Of a stretch of DNA of 47,014 nt, positions 1-9,105 are shown in pieces (the first letter of the stretch is position 1; each line of letters begins with the position of its first letter). A program made the translations under genes and the position numbers. Location: NCBI GenBank assembly GCA_934316845.1, contig CAKRDZ010000023.1:1-47014 (forward strand), written 5' to 3'. Below the pieces are notes generated by a model. It saw only the letters and a list, made by a program, of their open reading frames with translations, was not told where the DNA came from and made no database searches. Origin of the DNA: an uncultured Eubacterium sp. GTDB taxonomy: Bacteria; Bacillota; Clostridia; Lachnospirales; Lachnospiraceae.

Positions 1-128
1 TATGTGGGTAAAAAGTTTCGATAAGCAAGAAAATTCAGAATGATAGATATCAGACTTTACTATTATTTACTTGCTTGTATATGATAATATACCAATAATA
101 AATGTATGTCAATAAACTTTTTAAAAAA

Positions 129-175
129 ATATCGAATTAAACCTTAGGTAATTTCCCCTTGATTTAATTCGATAT
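129..175 (-). terminator. Rho-independent terminator of the tad/kinase gene run
   Basis: A perfect 13-bp inverted repeat (129-141 and 163-175, ATATCGAATTAAA and its complement) with a 21-nt loop lies just after the stop of the last minus-strand gene. On the minus strand the stem is followed at once by TTTTTTAA, the expected U-tract. No equally strong terminator was seen inside the gene run upstream of it. Confidence 0.85.
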
Positions 176-197
176 GTAGCAAACTATTTTCCGTCTC

Positions 198-890
198 CTA
201 TCGTTTGATCTTATCCAGATAATTTCTCAGATCCTTGTGAAATTTATCGGCATTTGCATAAGAGCATCCTTTCATCGGCACGATAAAACTGTCACCCTCA
301 TAGGAAACCTTCAGCTGAATCCGGCGTCCCATGAAGAATAAAAATATAAAAATTCCACCAAGAATCCAAAATGGTACGATTAACGCTCCGTCTGCTGCCG
401 TCGCTGCAACAATTCCTACAATGAACATAATGACCGCGTAAATAATCAGTATAATTGGATTACTCTGTAATAAAACCGTTCCCGTTATATGTTCCAGATC
501 GATCACGGCATCCGCATCAAATGTTCCGCGCCACAGTATCACATCTTTAAATTTGGCATAAAATCTTTTATCGGTAAAAAACATCTCTGTTTTTCCAAAG
601 CCGCCACCGGTTAAAAATGTCTTTAACGTTGAAGTGCGCATGGAAGAAAGGATCTTTTCCGATGGATTTACAATAACACGCCGGTCAATCGATGCATTTT
701 CCCCCGAACTCTGCTGGTAATTCTGCTGATTGTATTGCTGCTGATTAAATTGTTGGTTATACTGCTGCTGGTTTTGATACTGCTGACCTCCGTTTTGCTG
801 ATGTTGCTGGCTTTGCTGAAAAGCCTGGCCACATACTCCACAAAATTTTGCATTGTCTGGTAACATTGTACCACATTTTGGACATATCAT
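198..890 (-). CDS. Zinc-ribbon membrane protein with Gln-rich linker
   Basis: This 230-residue protein begins with a zinc ribbon (CPKC at residues 3-6, CGVC at 17-20). A Gln/Asn-rich low-complexity linker follows (about 24-62). The C-terminal half resembles a PH-like or membrane-associated domain interrupted by two hydrophobic segments around residues 145-190. The ATG at 890 has an AGGA-type site upstream. It is the last gene of the minus-strand run and sits before a strong terminator. The ribbon resembles those on the kinases and FHA proteins upstream, so it may belong to the same assembly. No enzymatic motif was seen and the function is unknown. Confidence 0.8.
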   Translation of the reverse strand: MICPKCGTMLPDNAKFCGVCGQAFQQSQQHQQNGGQQYQNQQQYNQQFNQQQYNQQNYQQSSGENASIDRRVIVNPSEKILSSMRTSTLKTFLTGGGFGKTEMFFTDKRFYAKFKDVILWRGTFDADAVIDLEHITGTVLLQSNPIILIIYAVIMFIVGIVAATAADGALIVPFWILGGIFIFLFFMGRRIQLKVSYEGDSFIVPMKGCSYANADKFHKDLRNYLDKIKR

Positions 891-968
891 AGTTTTTCCT
901 CCTAACGTCTAAGTGTTACCTCGTAAATTTCGTACTTCAAATAATTTTTATAATAATCTTATATAAGA

Positions 969-1697
969 TCATTCATATGCATGGGAAACGTAATAGTAAT
1001 TATCGGTTCCTGTTTTCTTTAATTTATTTCCTTGGTATGCAAATTTTTCATATGTAATATGTGTAGCTGAAATTGATTTTCTTTTTGCGTATTTTTTATA
1101 TTTCTTCGATACATTTTTCGGCCACTTTTCGCCATAATGGTTGGAAAGCTGCTTGCTATATTCAATACAAAAATCTTCTTCTTTGGTGTCTTTTTTACTG
1201 GCAATATAAAATTTTAAATGCTCTTTTTTTAGAGATTTCATTTTCTTAAACTTAGTACCTCTCCATTCATAAACTACACCGGCACGTTGTTGATCCCATC
1301 CCCATTCCAAAACAACAATTGTTTTTCCGCTTAGTTGATAAGTTGATATCGTATAATCACCACTTGTAGTCATTTTAGAAGCAGCTACTTTATTATTAAG
1401 TTTAATTATTGCCTTTGCTTTATCGGCTCCTTTCATTGGCTTCACACAAAGTTCCAATTTTTCATTTTTTCCATCTTGATTAAAGTCCTTTTTTGATGAA
1501 ATCCTTTTAGTTTTGTCCACACCACAATTATCCAAGTACATATAATCATTTTGCTGTTTGATTTCATCGTAAAGGCTGTCGCTTTCTTCTGAAAAGCCAA
1601 AATCTTTCTTATAATAATCCTTTGCATTTACCTTCACTCCCGTACTCAGCAACAATGCTGAGCACAGAGCCAGTGCTGCTATTTTTTTTGCTCTCAT
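969..1697 (-). CDS. Secreted protein of unknown function with a Ca-binding-like loop
   Basis: The 242-residue product has a typical signal peptide (Lys/Arg start, hydrophobic core LALCSALLLSTG, likely cleavage after VNA near residue 25). Near residues 72-84 it has DFNQDGKNEKLEL, which resembles the DxNxDG loops of FG-GAP/VCBS-type calcium sites. The rest is Lys/Tyr-rich with no family I recognise. A GGAGAGG-type site precedes the ATG. It lies 17 bp downstream of the zinc-ribbon membrane protein gene in the same run, so it is probably an exported accessory of the pilus and kinase locus. That role is inferred from position only. Confidence 0.75.
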   Translation of the reverse strand: MRAKKIAALALCSALLLSTGVKVNAKDYYKKDFGFSEESDSLYDEIKQQNDYMYLDNCGVDKTKRISSKKDFNQDGKNEKLELCVKPMKGADKAKAIIKLNNKVAASKMTTSGDYTISTYQLSGKTIVVLEWGWDQQRAGVVYEWRGTKFKKMKSLKKEHLKFYIASKKDTKEEDFCIEYSKQLSNHYGEKWPKNVSKKYKKYAKRKSISATHITYEKFAYQGNKLKKTGTDNYYYVSHAYE

Positions 1698-1714
1698 TGC
1701 CTCTCCTTCCTGTA

Positions 1715-2632
1715 TTAAAACAAATCATCAAATATATCATCGATTGAATCCGCATCTTTTCCCATTGCTCCTAGTATACTTTTAAATGTTTTTTCCGCTT
1801 CTTCCGGATGCTTTCTAATATATTTTTGAACTTTTTCTGCGTAATCTTCCGTTATTAATTTTGTTTGCAAATTAGATGCATATGATTTTAACATTGTCGT
1901 GTTTATTCCAACCATAATTAATAGAACAATCGGAATAATATAAAACAATCCTGTTTTATTAAACTGTAGTTTTTCACTTAAAACAATTGCCACTAATACA
2001 AGCGCAAACAATTCACTTATCACAAAGAAAATAAAACTCAATTTGTATCCAAAAGACCCCAAAAAGTTAAATAGAATTGCCAGCAAATTAAAAATCACCA
2101 AAATTCCGCTTCGAATTGCTACAGCATCCATAGCAATAACTAATTCAACCTTTTGTTTTGATATTAAAGTGCAAAGAACCACTCCTCCCAAAAAGACAGC
2201 GGATAGTATAATTGTCCCTAAAAGAGTATACAAAAAAGCACTTCCACCAATATTCATTAATTTTAAAATCCACCCTGCATTATTAATAGAAACAATTGCA
2301 AATAAAGAACTTAAAAGCGTATGTAATGCTAAAATAATTATGCTTGGCAGATAGCTATTGGATTCCAACAATATATCCATTGCATCAAATGGATGCATAA
2401 TCAATTGTTTAAAAAAATTCAAAATAACCATAACTGTATTTTGAACATAAACATTAGATGTTGGCATATTTTGTACATTTACTGACTGATTATTTCCAAA
2501 ACTATTTACCTGCTGCTGTTGCTGCATATAATCTGGTTGTACAGAGTAATTTTGCTGCATAGTTTGCTGTTGACATCCACAACTTTCCCCTTCTTGAAGA
2601 AGTTTTCCACAATAAACACAATACTTTGACAT
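1715..2632 (-). CDS. Zinc-ribbon multi-pass membrane protein (Yip1-like topology)
   Basis: The 305-residue protein has an N-terminal zinc ribbon (CVYC at 5-8, then CGC near 18-20) and a Gln/Asn-rich linker to about residue 65. Five or so hydrophobic segments follow between about 95 and 250, and the tail is acidic (DADSIDDIFDDLF). This layout, ribbon plus compact membrane bundle, resembles Yip1/DUF-type membrane proteins of Firmicutes. An AGGAGG site is well placed before the ATG at 2632. No catalytic motif is visible. Its place directly after five kinase genes suggests a membrane partner or a target of the kinases (inference). Confidence 0.75.
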   Translation of the reverse strand: MSKYCVYCGKLLQEGESCGCQQQTMQQNYSVQPDYMQQQQQVNSFGNNQSVNVQNMPTSNVYVQNTVMVILNFFKQLIMHPFDAMDILLESNSYLPSIIILALHTLLSSLFAIVSINNAGWILKLMNIGGSAFLYTLLGTIILSAVFLGGVVLCTLISKQKVELVIAMDAVAIRSGILVIFNLLAILFNFLGSFGYKLSFIFFVISELFALVLVAIVLSEKLQFNKTGLFYIIPIVLLIMVGINTTMLKSYASNLQTKLITEDYAEKVQKYIRKHPEEAEKTFKSILGAMGKDADSIDDIFDDLF

Positions 2633-2657
2633 ATTTTTCCTCCTGCTGATTTATAAT

Positions 2658-4064
2658 TTATTTATTAACGTTTTCATCGTTAATTTCATACACTTGCAAT
2701 AAATCTTTAACTTTTTCAAAACGTTCTTCCGGCATAACTGATAGAGCTTTCCTTAATATCTCTTCCTCTTCTGTCGGAATACAAATTCCCAATTCGGATG
2801 GCATCTGTAAACTGTCTTCCTCCAATCGTTTACTGGATTCAATTGGTTTATTACCTGTTATAAGATAATAAAATGTAGCTGCCGCCTGATAAATATCCGT
2901 ACACTCCATCTCTGGCAATTCTTCATCATACTGTTCTATTGCAGCATATCCAGCCTTAATCAGCATTTCTCCAATTGTTTTTGCTTTTGATCCGATTGGA
3001 TGAGATGACCCAAAATCAATTAATTTCAATTGATTGTACTGATCTAATATAATATTTCCCGGTGAAATATCACCATGTAATAAGCCCTTTTCATGAATAT
3101 CTCTGATTACTTTCAATAGTGTCATGAAAATATCTTTTGCAGTTTGATAAGAGAAATCCTTCATCACTTTTCTTATATTTCCAATATTTTCTCCCTGAAT
3201 ATATTCCATTACAATGTAAGCTGTTTCATTCTCAAAAAACAGATCATAAACATCAGCCACGTGTTTATTTTGCTGCATTTTAGCCATATATATGGCTTCA
3301 TTTGCAAATTTATTTAACCCATTTTTATAGTCATCAATGAATGCAGAAGATACAATCTGAACACTAGAATCTTCTTCATCCCTCTCAACCCATTCCATTG
3401 GCATATACTCTTTTATTGCAATTTCACGCTTCAACACATCATCATAACCAAGGTACACAATTCCAAATCCCCCTTGTCCAATACATTTTTTTATATAATA
3501 TCTGGCTTGTAAACAACTTCCTTCCTTCAAAAAAATTTCTTCTTTAAACAAACTGCCTTCTTCACTGATACTCTCCGATCCCTGATATTCCAGATCGACA
3601 TCCATATCAACAATCTTATAATCATTATTTAATTCCAATACTTTTTGAGTATCTACTGTTATGTATTGTCCATAGAGGATTTCTTTTTCCTCCAATTTTT
3701 TTCCTTCTAAATATTCATAAACTGCATATTTTTTTTCATCTATGTCGATGTAGTTTTTTAAAGAAATCAGATGATTATTCTTAAAAAAGCAAAACCACCT
3801 TAATTTATTAAGAAACCAGGCTTCCGGAATACCTTCTTTCTTTTGTTCAAGCATAATCTCCTCATCCAAGACACGGTCATAAGCTTTATAATTGATCTTT
3901 TTATCCGTTTCTTCGATGCAGTTTCCAATCAAAAATCGATTTAATAATATCGTCCCTGGTTTACTAATACCTTTTTGTTCTATATAAGCATTCTCATCAT
4001 ATCCACACATAGGACAAATATCATCCGACTCTTTTGTATAAAAGCATCCTTTACATATATACAT
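2658..4064 (-). CDS. Soluble Ser/Thr protein kinase with zinc ribbon and degenerate extra N-lobe
   Basis: The 468-residue protein starts with a zinc ribbon (CKGC 4-7, CPMC 17-20). Residues about 37-125 look like a decayed kinase N-lobe: they keep the lead-in PGTILLNRFLIG and a YAVYEYLEGKKL hinge-like stretch, but have no glycine loop or VAIK lysine. A full Hanks-type domain follows, with GQGGFG 196-201, the VAIK-type lysine K218, HGD at 330-332 (Arg of HRD replaced by Gly, Asp kept), DFG 350-352 and GYAAIEQY in the activation segment. No membrane segment was seen, so it is probably cytoplasmic. Catalytic residues are present and activity is likely; loss of the HRD Arg suggests a kinase not controlled by activation-loop phosphorylation. 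It overlaps the preceding kinase gene by 14 bp. Confidence 0.88.
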   Translation of the reverse strand: MYICKGCFYTKESDDICPMCGYDENAYIEQKGISKPGTILLNRFLIGNCIEETDKKINYKAYDRVLDEEIMLEQKKEGIPEAWFLNKLRWFCFFKNNHLISLKNYIDIDEKKYAVYEYLEGKKLEEKEILYGQYITVDTQKVLELNNDYKIVDMDVDLEYQGSESISEEGSLFKEEIFLKEGSCLQARYYIKKCIGQGGFGIVYLGYDDVLKREIAIKEYMPMEWVERDEEDSSVQIVSSAFIDDYKNGLNKFANEAIYMAKMQQNKHVADVYDLFFENETAYIVMEYIQGENIGNIRKVMKDFSYQTAKDIFMTLLKVIRDIHEKGLLHGDISPGNIILDQYNQLKLIDFGSSHPIGSKAKTIGEMLIKAGYAAIEQYDEELPEMECTDIYQAAATFYYLITGNKPIESSKRLEEDSLQMPSELGICIPTEEEEILRKALSVMPEERFEKVKDLLQVYEINDENVNK

Positions 4065-5031
4065 CGTTATATAATTCCTCCATTGTCTGATATCGGTCTT
4101 CCGGCCAAATTGAAAGTCCTTTCATAATTGCTTTCTCTCGTTGTTCACTGATCTGAACCCCCAATTCTGACAAATAAACAATTGTATCTTTTTTTACTCT
4201 TGTCTTTGCTTCCGGTACTTTTTTACCACTCATCAAATAATACATTGTAGCGCACAACGCATAAATATCTGTCCATGGTCCCTGTTTTCCCTCCTTAGAA
4301 TACTGTTCAATCGGAGCATAACCATACTTCAAAACGACGGATTCCTGAAATGAATTTATTCCGTAATTTTTTGCAGCACCAAAATCAATCAATTTCACTT
4401 TTTTATTTTTATCGATCATAATATTATCCGGACTAATATCACGATGGATTATATCTTTTTTATGAATCACCATTAGTGCTTTTATAACCGGCTCTAATAG
4501 ATAAAATACAACTTCCGGTTCCAGTACTCCACCACAGGCTTTAGCAAATTGTTTCAACTGTATTCCTTCAATATATTCCATCACAATATATGCCGTTTTA
4601 TTTCCATAAAAGAAATCACGAACAGACACAATACCATCTAAATCATAAAAACCACTTAGATTTTTTGCTTCCCTCAAATATATAGACAATCCTTTCATAT
4701 AATCGTCAGAAACATCTATACTCTTTGAATACACTGTAGTCCCGTGCTTTATATATCGTTCAGCAACGCCCCTGGGAAAATATTCTTTTATCGCTATCTT
4801 CTTACATTGATAAAAATCCCATCCAATGTATGTTATACCAAATCCACCGATTCCAAGTACACGCCCCACCATATATTTTCCATTTAATATTTCATAGGGC
4901 TGCAGACATTTTTCGCTTCCTATATATGCACTTAGTAAAAATCCACAATAGGGGCATGGCATCTCTGTATTTTCTACAATATTCATACATCCCATACATA
5001 ATTTGTTAGGATCTACCAACTGTTTTTGCAT
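4051..5031 (-). CDS. Soluble Ser/Thr protein kinase with N-terminal zinc ribbon
   Basis: This Hanks-type kinase of 326 residues is counted from the ATG at 5031, which has GAGGTGG 8 nt upstream. A longer frame from 5085 would overlap the preceding gene by 38 bp and has no better site. The zinc ribbon is CMGC 12-15 and CPYC 26-29. Kinase motifs are all canonical: GIGGFG glycine loop near 60-65, K82, HRD 196-198, N203, DFG 216-218 and GYAPIEQY. The product has no transmembrane segment and ends soon after the kinase C-lobe. It sits between two other kinase genes with which it is probably co-translated. Substrates are unknown; the FHA proteins of the same run are plausible ones. Confidence 0.88.
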   Translation of the reverse strand: MQKQLVDPNKLCMGCMNIVENTEMPCPYCGFLLSAYIGSEKCLQPYEILNGKYMVGRVLGIGGFGITYIGWDFYQCKKIAIKEYFPRGVAERYIKHGTTVYSKSIDVSDDYMKGLSIYLREAKNLSGFYDLDGIVSVRDFFYGNKTAYIVMEYIEGIQLKQFAKACGGVLEPEVVFYLLEPVIKALMVIHKKDIIHRDISPDNIMIDKNKKVKLIDFGAAKNYGINSFQESVVLKYGYAPIEQYSKEGKQGPWTDIYALCATMYYLMSGKKVPEAKTRVKKDTIVYLSELGVQISEQREKAIMKGLSIWPEDRYQTMEELYNDVYM

Positions 5032-5047
5032 TGCTTTATCCACCTCA

Positions 5048-6922
5048 CTACTTAATCCATTGGTTGTGCCATAACTTTTTTTCATACTTATCGTTCTTTT
5101 TCTTTTTTTTCTGCTGCTTATTGTCTTTTACAGCTTTATTTGGTTTTGAGGCCGATGGTGCGGCTTCCACCTGTTTTTCTTTCTTCTTTCCTGTAATCTT
5201 CAAAACGTCTTCTCTTACATTGATACTCTTACCCGCCTTAATACTTTGTGAATTCACAATATAATCTTCTTTGGCATGTCTATCAATTTTGTAAGGAATA
5301 CTATCTTTTTTACAAAGCTCCTTGGCTTCTTTTATCGTTAAACCATCCAGATCAGGAACGTTCCTTTCATAATCCTTTTTGCTGCCTAAGGAAACGTTTA
5401 ATCTTACTGTCGTCCCCGCATCCAGTACTTGGTCTTCTGTGTATCCGTCATAACCAATGACATTGTCTTTATCAACATCATCATTATATTTTTCTTGCTT
5501 TTCTACCTGTAAGCCTTTTTCCTGAAGTTCATTCTTAACATTTGCATAACTTGTTCCTTTTGAAAGGGATGGCAGTACTGTCTTTTGCGAACTTTTTACA
5601 GTTATTGTTATTTCACTTTGTGCTGCAACATTTCCTCCCGGTGCCGGATTTTGATCCTCAACAGTTTCTTTACCGGTTACATCAAAGACGTAAACAACAT
5701 GTATATTTTCAACCCCTAACTTTTTGAGTTCTTCTGTTGCTTCTTGTTCCGTCTTTCCTTTTAATTCCGGCAATTCCTTGTTATTTGTCACGACAACATC
5801 CGCATTTTTTTTCAATTTTCCTGCAACAAACAGTCCACTTGACACTATTAACAAACAGATAATTGCTAATAACACGATACGTTTTTTTGAGAAAACGCGA
5901 TGCTTTTTTTCCAACTCATCTTGTTCAAATAAAGTTGTCTCAACTGTCCATTCGGTTGGTTGAAAACTATCCCCACGAAGCGCATGCATATAATCGCGCG
6001 CACTCTGGATTCTATATCTGCTATCTATATTTAAACTTGTCATTATTGCGGCTTCCGCATAGTCTGGCAGTTCCACTCCAAGTTCAGAAGGAAGTTTCAA
6101 CGTGTCCTGTTTGGCACGATCAATCGAAGGGATTGGCTTTATACCAGTAAGCATACGATAAAACAATGCTCCGACCTCGTACATATCTGTCCATGCTCCC
6201 TGCTTTCCGTCGATATAATACTGTTCTACCGGAGCATATCCTACTTTAAGCAGAATATCCGTATCTTCACTCGGTTGTCGTACAGCATGACGTGCTGCTC
6301 CAAAATCAATCAGTTTAACAATTTTATCGTCTGTAATAAATACATTGTCTGGTGCAATATCTCGATGCAAAATACCATTCATATGTACATTTTTCAATAT
6401 GTACAGCACTGATAAAATCAATTCCCTGGCTTCATCAAACGGAAGTCTTTCATTGTGTTGATGAAGAAGATTCCGCAAATCCTGTCCTTCAAGATATTCC
6501 ATAATAATATAACCCGTGCCGTTTTGCTGGAAAAAATTATATATATATACAATCCCTTGAATATGACTAAGTCTGGCAAGATGCTTTGCTTCATTCAAAA
6601 ATTGCTCCAGACCACGATTAAATGCCTGCTGACATTCTATAGAAGGCGCTGCCACCTGCATCCCGTCCTGCATACGTGCAGAGGTTTTTCTGGGAAAAAA
6701 CTCCTTTATCGCAATTTTTCTTTTTAATTGAGCATCCAAACCAATATATGTAACTCCGAATCCACCATTTCCAATAGATCTTCCCACAATATACCGGTTC
6801 TGCAATATTGTTCCCGTTTGCAATAAACCTTTCACATTTTGACTTTTTTGCATAAATCCACAATAAGGACATGTCTCTACATTCTCCTCTATGGTCTCCA
6901 TGCAACCCATGCAGTAGTTCAT
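5048..6922 (-). CDS. Membrane Ser/Thr kinase with zinc ribbon and PASTA repeats (PrkC/Stk-like)
   Basis: The 624-residue protein has a zinc ribbon (CMGC 4-7, CPYC 18-21) and a complete kinase domain: GNGGFG 51-56, K73, HRD 186-188, DFG 206-208, GYAPVEQY. One membrane segment follows at about 348-368. About three PASTA-like repeats lie outside (378-590, with phrases such as VPDLDGLTIKEAKELC), then a Lys-rich tail. PASTA repeats of PrkC/PknB kinases bind peptidoglycan fragments, so this one may sense the cell wall. It differs from housekeeping PrkC in carrying a zinc ribbon and in lying in a pilus locus rather than beside rsgA. A T8 run near 5103-5110 codes part of the Lys-rich tail and could slip. 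Confidence 0.9.
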   Translation of the reverse strand: MNYCMGCMETIEENVETCPYCGFMQKSQNVKGLLQTGTILQNRYIVGRSIGNGGFGVTYIGLDAQLKRKIAIKEFFPRKTSARMQDGMQVAAPSIECQQAFNRGLEQFLNEAKHLARLSHIQGIVYIYNFFQQNGTGYIIMEYLEGQDLRNLLHQHNERLPFDEARELILSVLYILKNVHMNGILHRDIAPDNVFITDDKIVKLIDFGAARHAVRQPSEDTDILLKVGYAPVEQYYIDGKQGAWTDMYEVGALFYRMLTGIKPIPSIDRAKQDTLKLPSELGVELPDYAEAAIMTSLNIDSRYRIQSARDYMHALRGDSFQPTEWTVETTLFEQDELEKKHRVFSKKRIVLLAIICLLIVSSGLFVAGKLKKNADVVVTNNKELPELKGKTEQEATEELKKLGVENIHVVYVFDVTGKETVEDQNPAPGGNVAAQSEITITVKSSQKTVLPSLSKGTSYANVKNELQEKGLQVEKQEKYNDDVDKDNVIGYDGYTEDQVLDAGTTVRLNVSLGSKKDYERNVPDLDGLTIKEAKELCKKDSIPYKIDRHAKEDYIVNSQSIKAGKSINVREDVLKITGKKKEKQVEAAPSASKPNKAVKDNKQQKKKKKNDKYEKKLWHNQWIK

Positions 6923-6945
6923 ATGTGCCTCCTATAAATTTCAAC

Positions 6946-9075
6946 TTAAATTCCTTTTCCTTCTGCCTGCTCCTGATCTTGATCTTTTTGTTCATCACTA
7001 TTATTCTGTTGACTACTATCATCAGGCTCTGGCGTTGTTTCCGGATCTGACTGCTGCGGATTCTGCTGCTGTGTCTGTGGCGGCGTTACCGGCTTAGGCT
7101 CTGTTCCCTTGCTGATAAAGATCGTAACACTCTCTCCTTCTTGAGCATATTTCTTTCCGTCAGGATACACAACCTTTGTAATACCACCTTTCGCCACACT
7201 GCTATACTGCTCTGCAATCACAACGCCTATTTTTAAGTTCTTAAACTTATTTTTTAGATTTTGCGGCAAATCTCCCTGCTTGTAATTAAGCTTTTCACCA
7301 CAATATTTTATTTCCAGAGGCTGCTTTGCAGTAATGGATAATTTTCCTTTTTGAGACTGTTCTACGACAATGTCTTTATCAATCTCCTTACCATAAACAG
7401 GAACAAGATTAAAACCAATATTCTGCAGATCATTCAAGGTAACCTCACCGGTTTTACTCTTTGTCATTCCAACTTCTTTTATTGTTTTTCCTACAAAATC
7501 AGGAATCGAAAATTCATAGTTGCTGTCGTCTGCCGTATAGTAACATATTTTTATCTTTTTGTTTACCTTTTTATCAAACGTAACTCCCGTATCTATTTCT
7601 TCTTTTGTCAATTCCTTATCATCAATAAACAATTTTGAAATAAGATGAAATCCTTTCTTTTGAGAAGTATCCTCTTCTTGTTGATATTCAATTTGATATT
7701 TGTTTAAAAGTTTTTCAATTTCATCGTATTTTTTCTTTCCAATCCAGTCAGACGGTATCGTCAGTTTGTTTTCACCACCACTTGCATTTAAAACCACCGT
7801 TGTATCTTCACTGATCGCCTTACCGGATTCCACTGACTGCACCCAGATAGTTCCTTCCGCATCTTCTGTATCCGGATTGTAAACCACTTTACATTTTGCT
7901 CCTAATTTCTCAATGCTCTGTTTTGCACTATCTGCCGTCATATCACTTGTGTCAATCATTGTAATTGTCTGACTGGTGATATCACCTGTCTTTTGATTAC
8001 GTATAATAAATATACTTCCCACAATAACTACACACATCAAGCCGGCAACAAGCCCTTTTGCCCACATTGGGAACTTACCATTATCTAATTTGTTACGTTT
8101 TTCAATGACTCTTTTTACACTATCTGCCTGCAAGTCATTCATAAATTTTTCTGCACTTTGTGTACGATATTCCTGATACACATTCAAAGCATTTAACAAT
8201 GCATTTTCTGTTGACTTTTCAATCTTTACGCCTAATTCAGAAGGCACCTTCAATGCATCTACCATAGCGCGTTCCACCGATTCTTCCGGTACGATTCCGG
8301 TTATCATTCGGTACATTACAGCAGCGGTCGCATAAACATCCGACCAAGGACCTTTTTCTCCTTGGCTTCGATATTGTTCTTCTGGTGCATAACCCGGTTT
8401 TAAAATAATTGCTAAACTTTTTGAATTGGATGAAGTTGAGTATTTTGTCGCACCAAAATTAATCAACTTAACTTCACCTTCCGTAGTGATCACAATGTTA
8501 TCCGGACAAATGTCATAATGAATCACATTACATGTATGAATTTCCATTAACCCCTGCAAAATTGACATAATAATTTGTTTTGCTTCATTTATGTCAAACT
8601 TTTTTCCTGTCTCTAAAATTTCCTTTAAGGTTTGTCCTTCAAGATATTCTCCAATAACATATCCCGTCTCATTTTCTGAAATACAATCGTATACTTTTGC
8701 TATTCCATGAATGTCCGGTATCTTTTCAATGCTATTTCCTTCATTTAGAAACGTCATCAGTCCTTCCGTAAACTGTTCGTAAGCGTCTCCAGAGTATATA
8801 GTAACATCCAGCTCATCCTTGGCGCGTGTTGAAAAATCACTTGGCAGATATTCCCGTATCGTAATTTTTTGATTTTTTTCTCCATCATAGCCGAGATAGG
8901 TAACGCTATATCCTCCATAATCTAACACCCGGCCAACAATATATTTATTTCCAACAACTGTGCCAGGCGTAAGATAATAGGTTTCCTGAACAATCTCTCT
9001 CTCATTATAACCACATATCGGGCAAGTAACTTGTCCATCTTCAATTTGATTCATACAACCCATACAAAGTTTCAT
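6946..9075 (-). CDS. PASTA-type membrane pseudokinase with zinc ribbon
   Basis: The start is taken at the ATG at 9075 (AGAAAGGA upstream) rather than at 9096, giving 709 residues. Zinc ribbon: CMGC 4-7, CPIC 18-21. The kinase fold is clear, but three catalytic sites are changed: the glycine loop reads DYGGYS, the VAIK lysine is Arg74 (ITIREYLP), and DFG is NFG (206-208). HRD is HYD (186-188) with Asp kept. A membrane segment lies at about 338-358, followed by three or four PASTA-like repeats and a Pro/Gln/Asp-rich tail. Loss of both the ATP-anchoring Lys and the Mg-binding Asp predicts little or no phosphotransfer. It probably acts as a sensor, scaffold or allosteric partner of the adjacent active kinases. 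Confidence 0.88.
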   Translation of the reverse strand: MKLCMGCMNQIEDGQVTCPICGYNEREIVQETYYLTPGTVVGNKYIVGRVLDYGGYSVTYLGYDGEKNQKITIREYLPSDFSTRAKDELDVTIYSGDAYEQFTEGLMTFLNEGNSIEKIPDIHGIAKVYDCISENETGYVIGEYLEGQTLKEILETGKKFDINEAKQIIMSILQGLMEIHTCNVIHYDICPDNIVITTEGEVKLINFGATKYSTSSNSKSLAIILKPGYAPEEQYRSQGEKGPWSDVYATAAVMYRMITGIVPEESVERAMVDALKVPSELGVKIEKSTENALLNALNVYQEYRTQSAEKFMNDLQADSVKRVIEKRNKLDNGKFPMWAKGLVAGLMCVVIVGSIFIIRNQKTGDITSQTITMIDTSDMTADSAKQSIEKLGAKCKVVYNPDTEDAEGTIWVQSVESGKAISEDTTVVLNASGGENKLTIPSDWIGKKKYDEIEKLLNKYQIEYQQEEDTSQKKGFHLISKLFIDDKELTKEEIDTGVTFDKKVNKKIKICYYTADDSNYEFSIPDFVGKTIKEVGMTKSKTGEVTLNDLQNIGFNLVPVYGKEIDKDIVVEQSQKGKLSITAKQPLEIKYCGEKLNYKQGDLPQNLKNKFKNLKIGVVIAEQYSSVAKGGITKVVYPDGKKYAQEGESVTIFISKGTEPKPVTPPQTQQQNPQQSDPETTPEPDDSSQQNNSDEQKDQDQEQAEGKGI

Positions 9076-9105
9076 AAAATTTATCCTTTCTGTCATCTCT
9101 TAAGA

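Noticed and set aside
6618..7022. Minus-strand open frame bridging two kinase genes
   Set aside because: It is a shifted reading of the kinase start and the Asp/Gln-rich tail of the pseudokinase; no ribosome site supports it.
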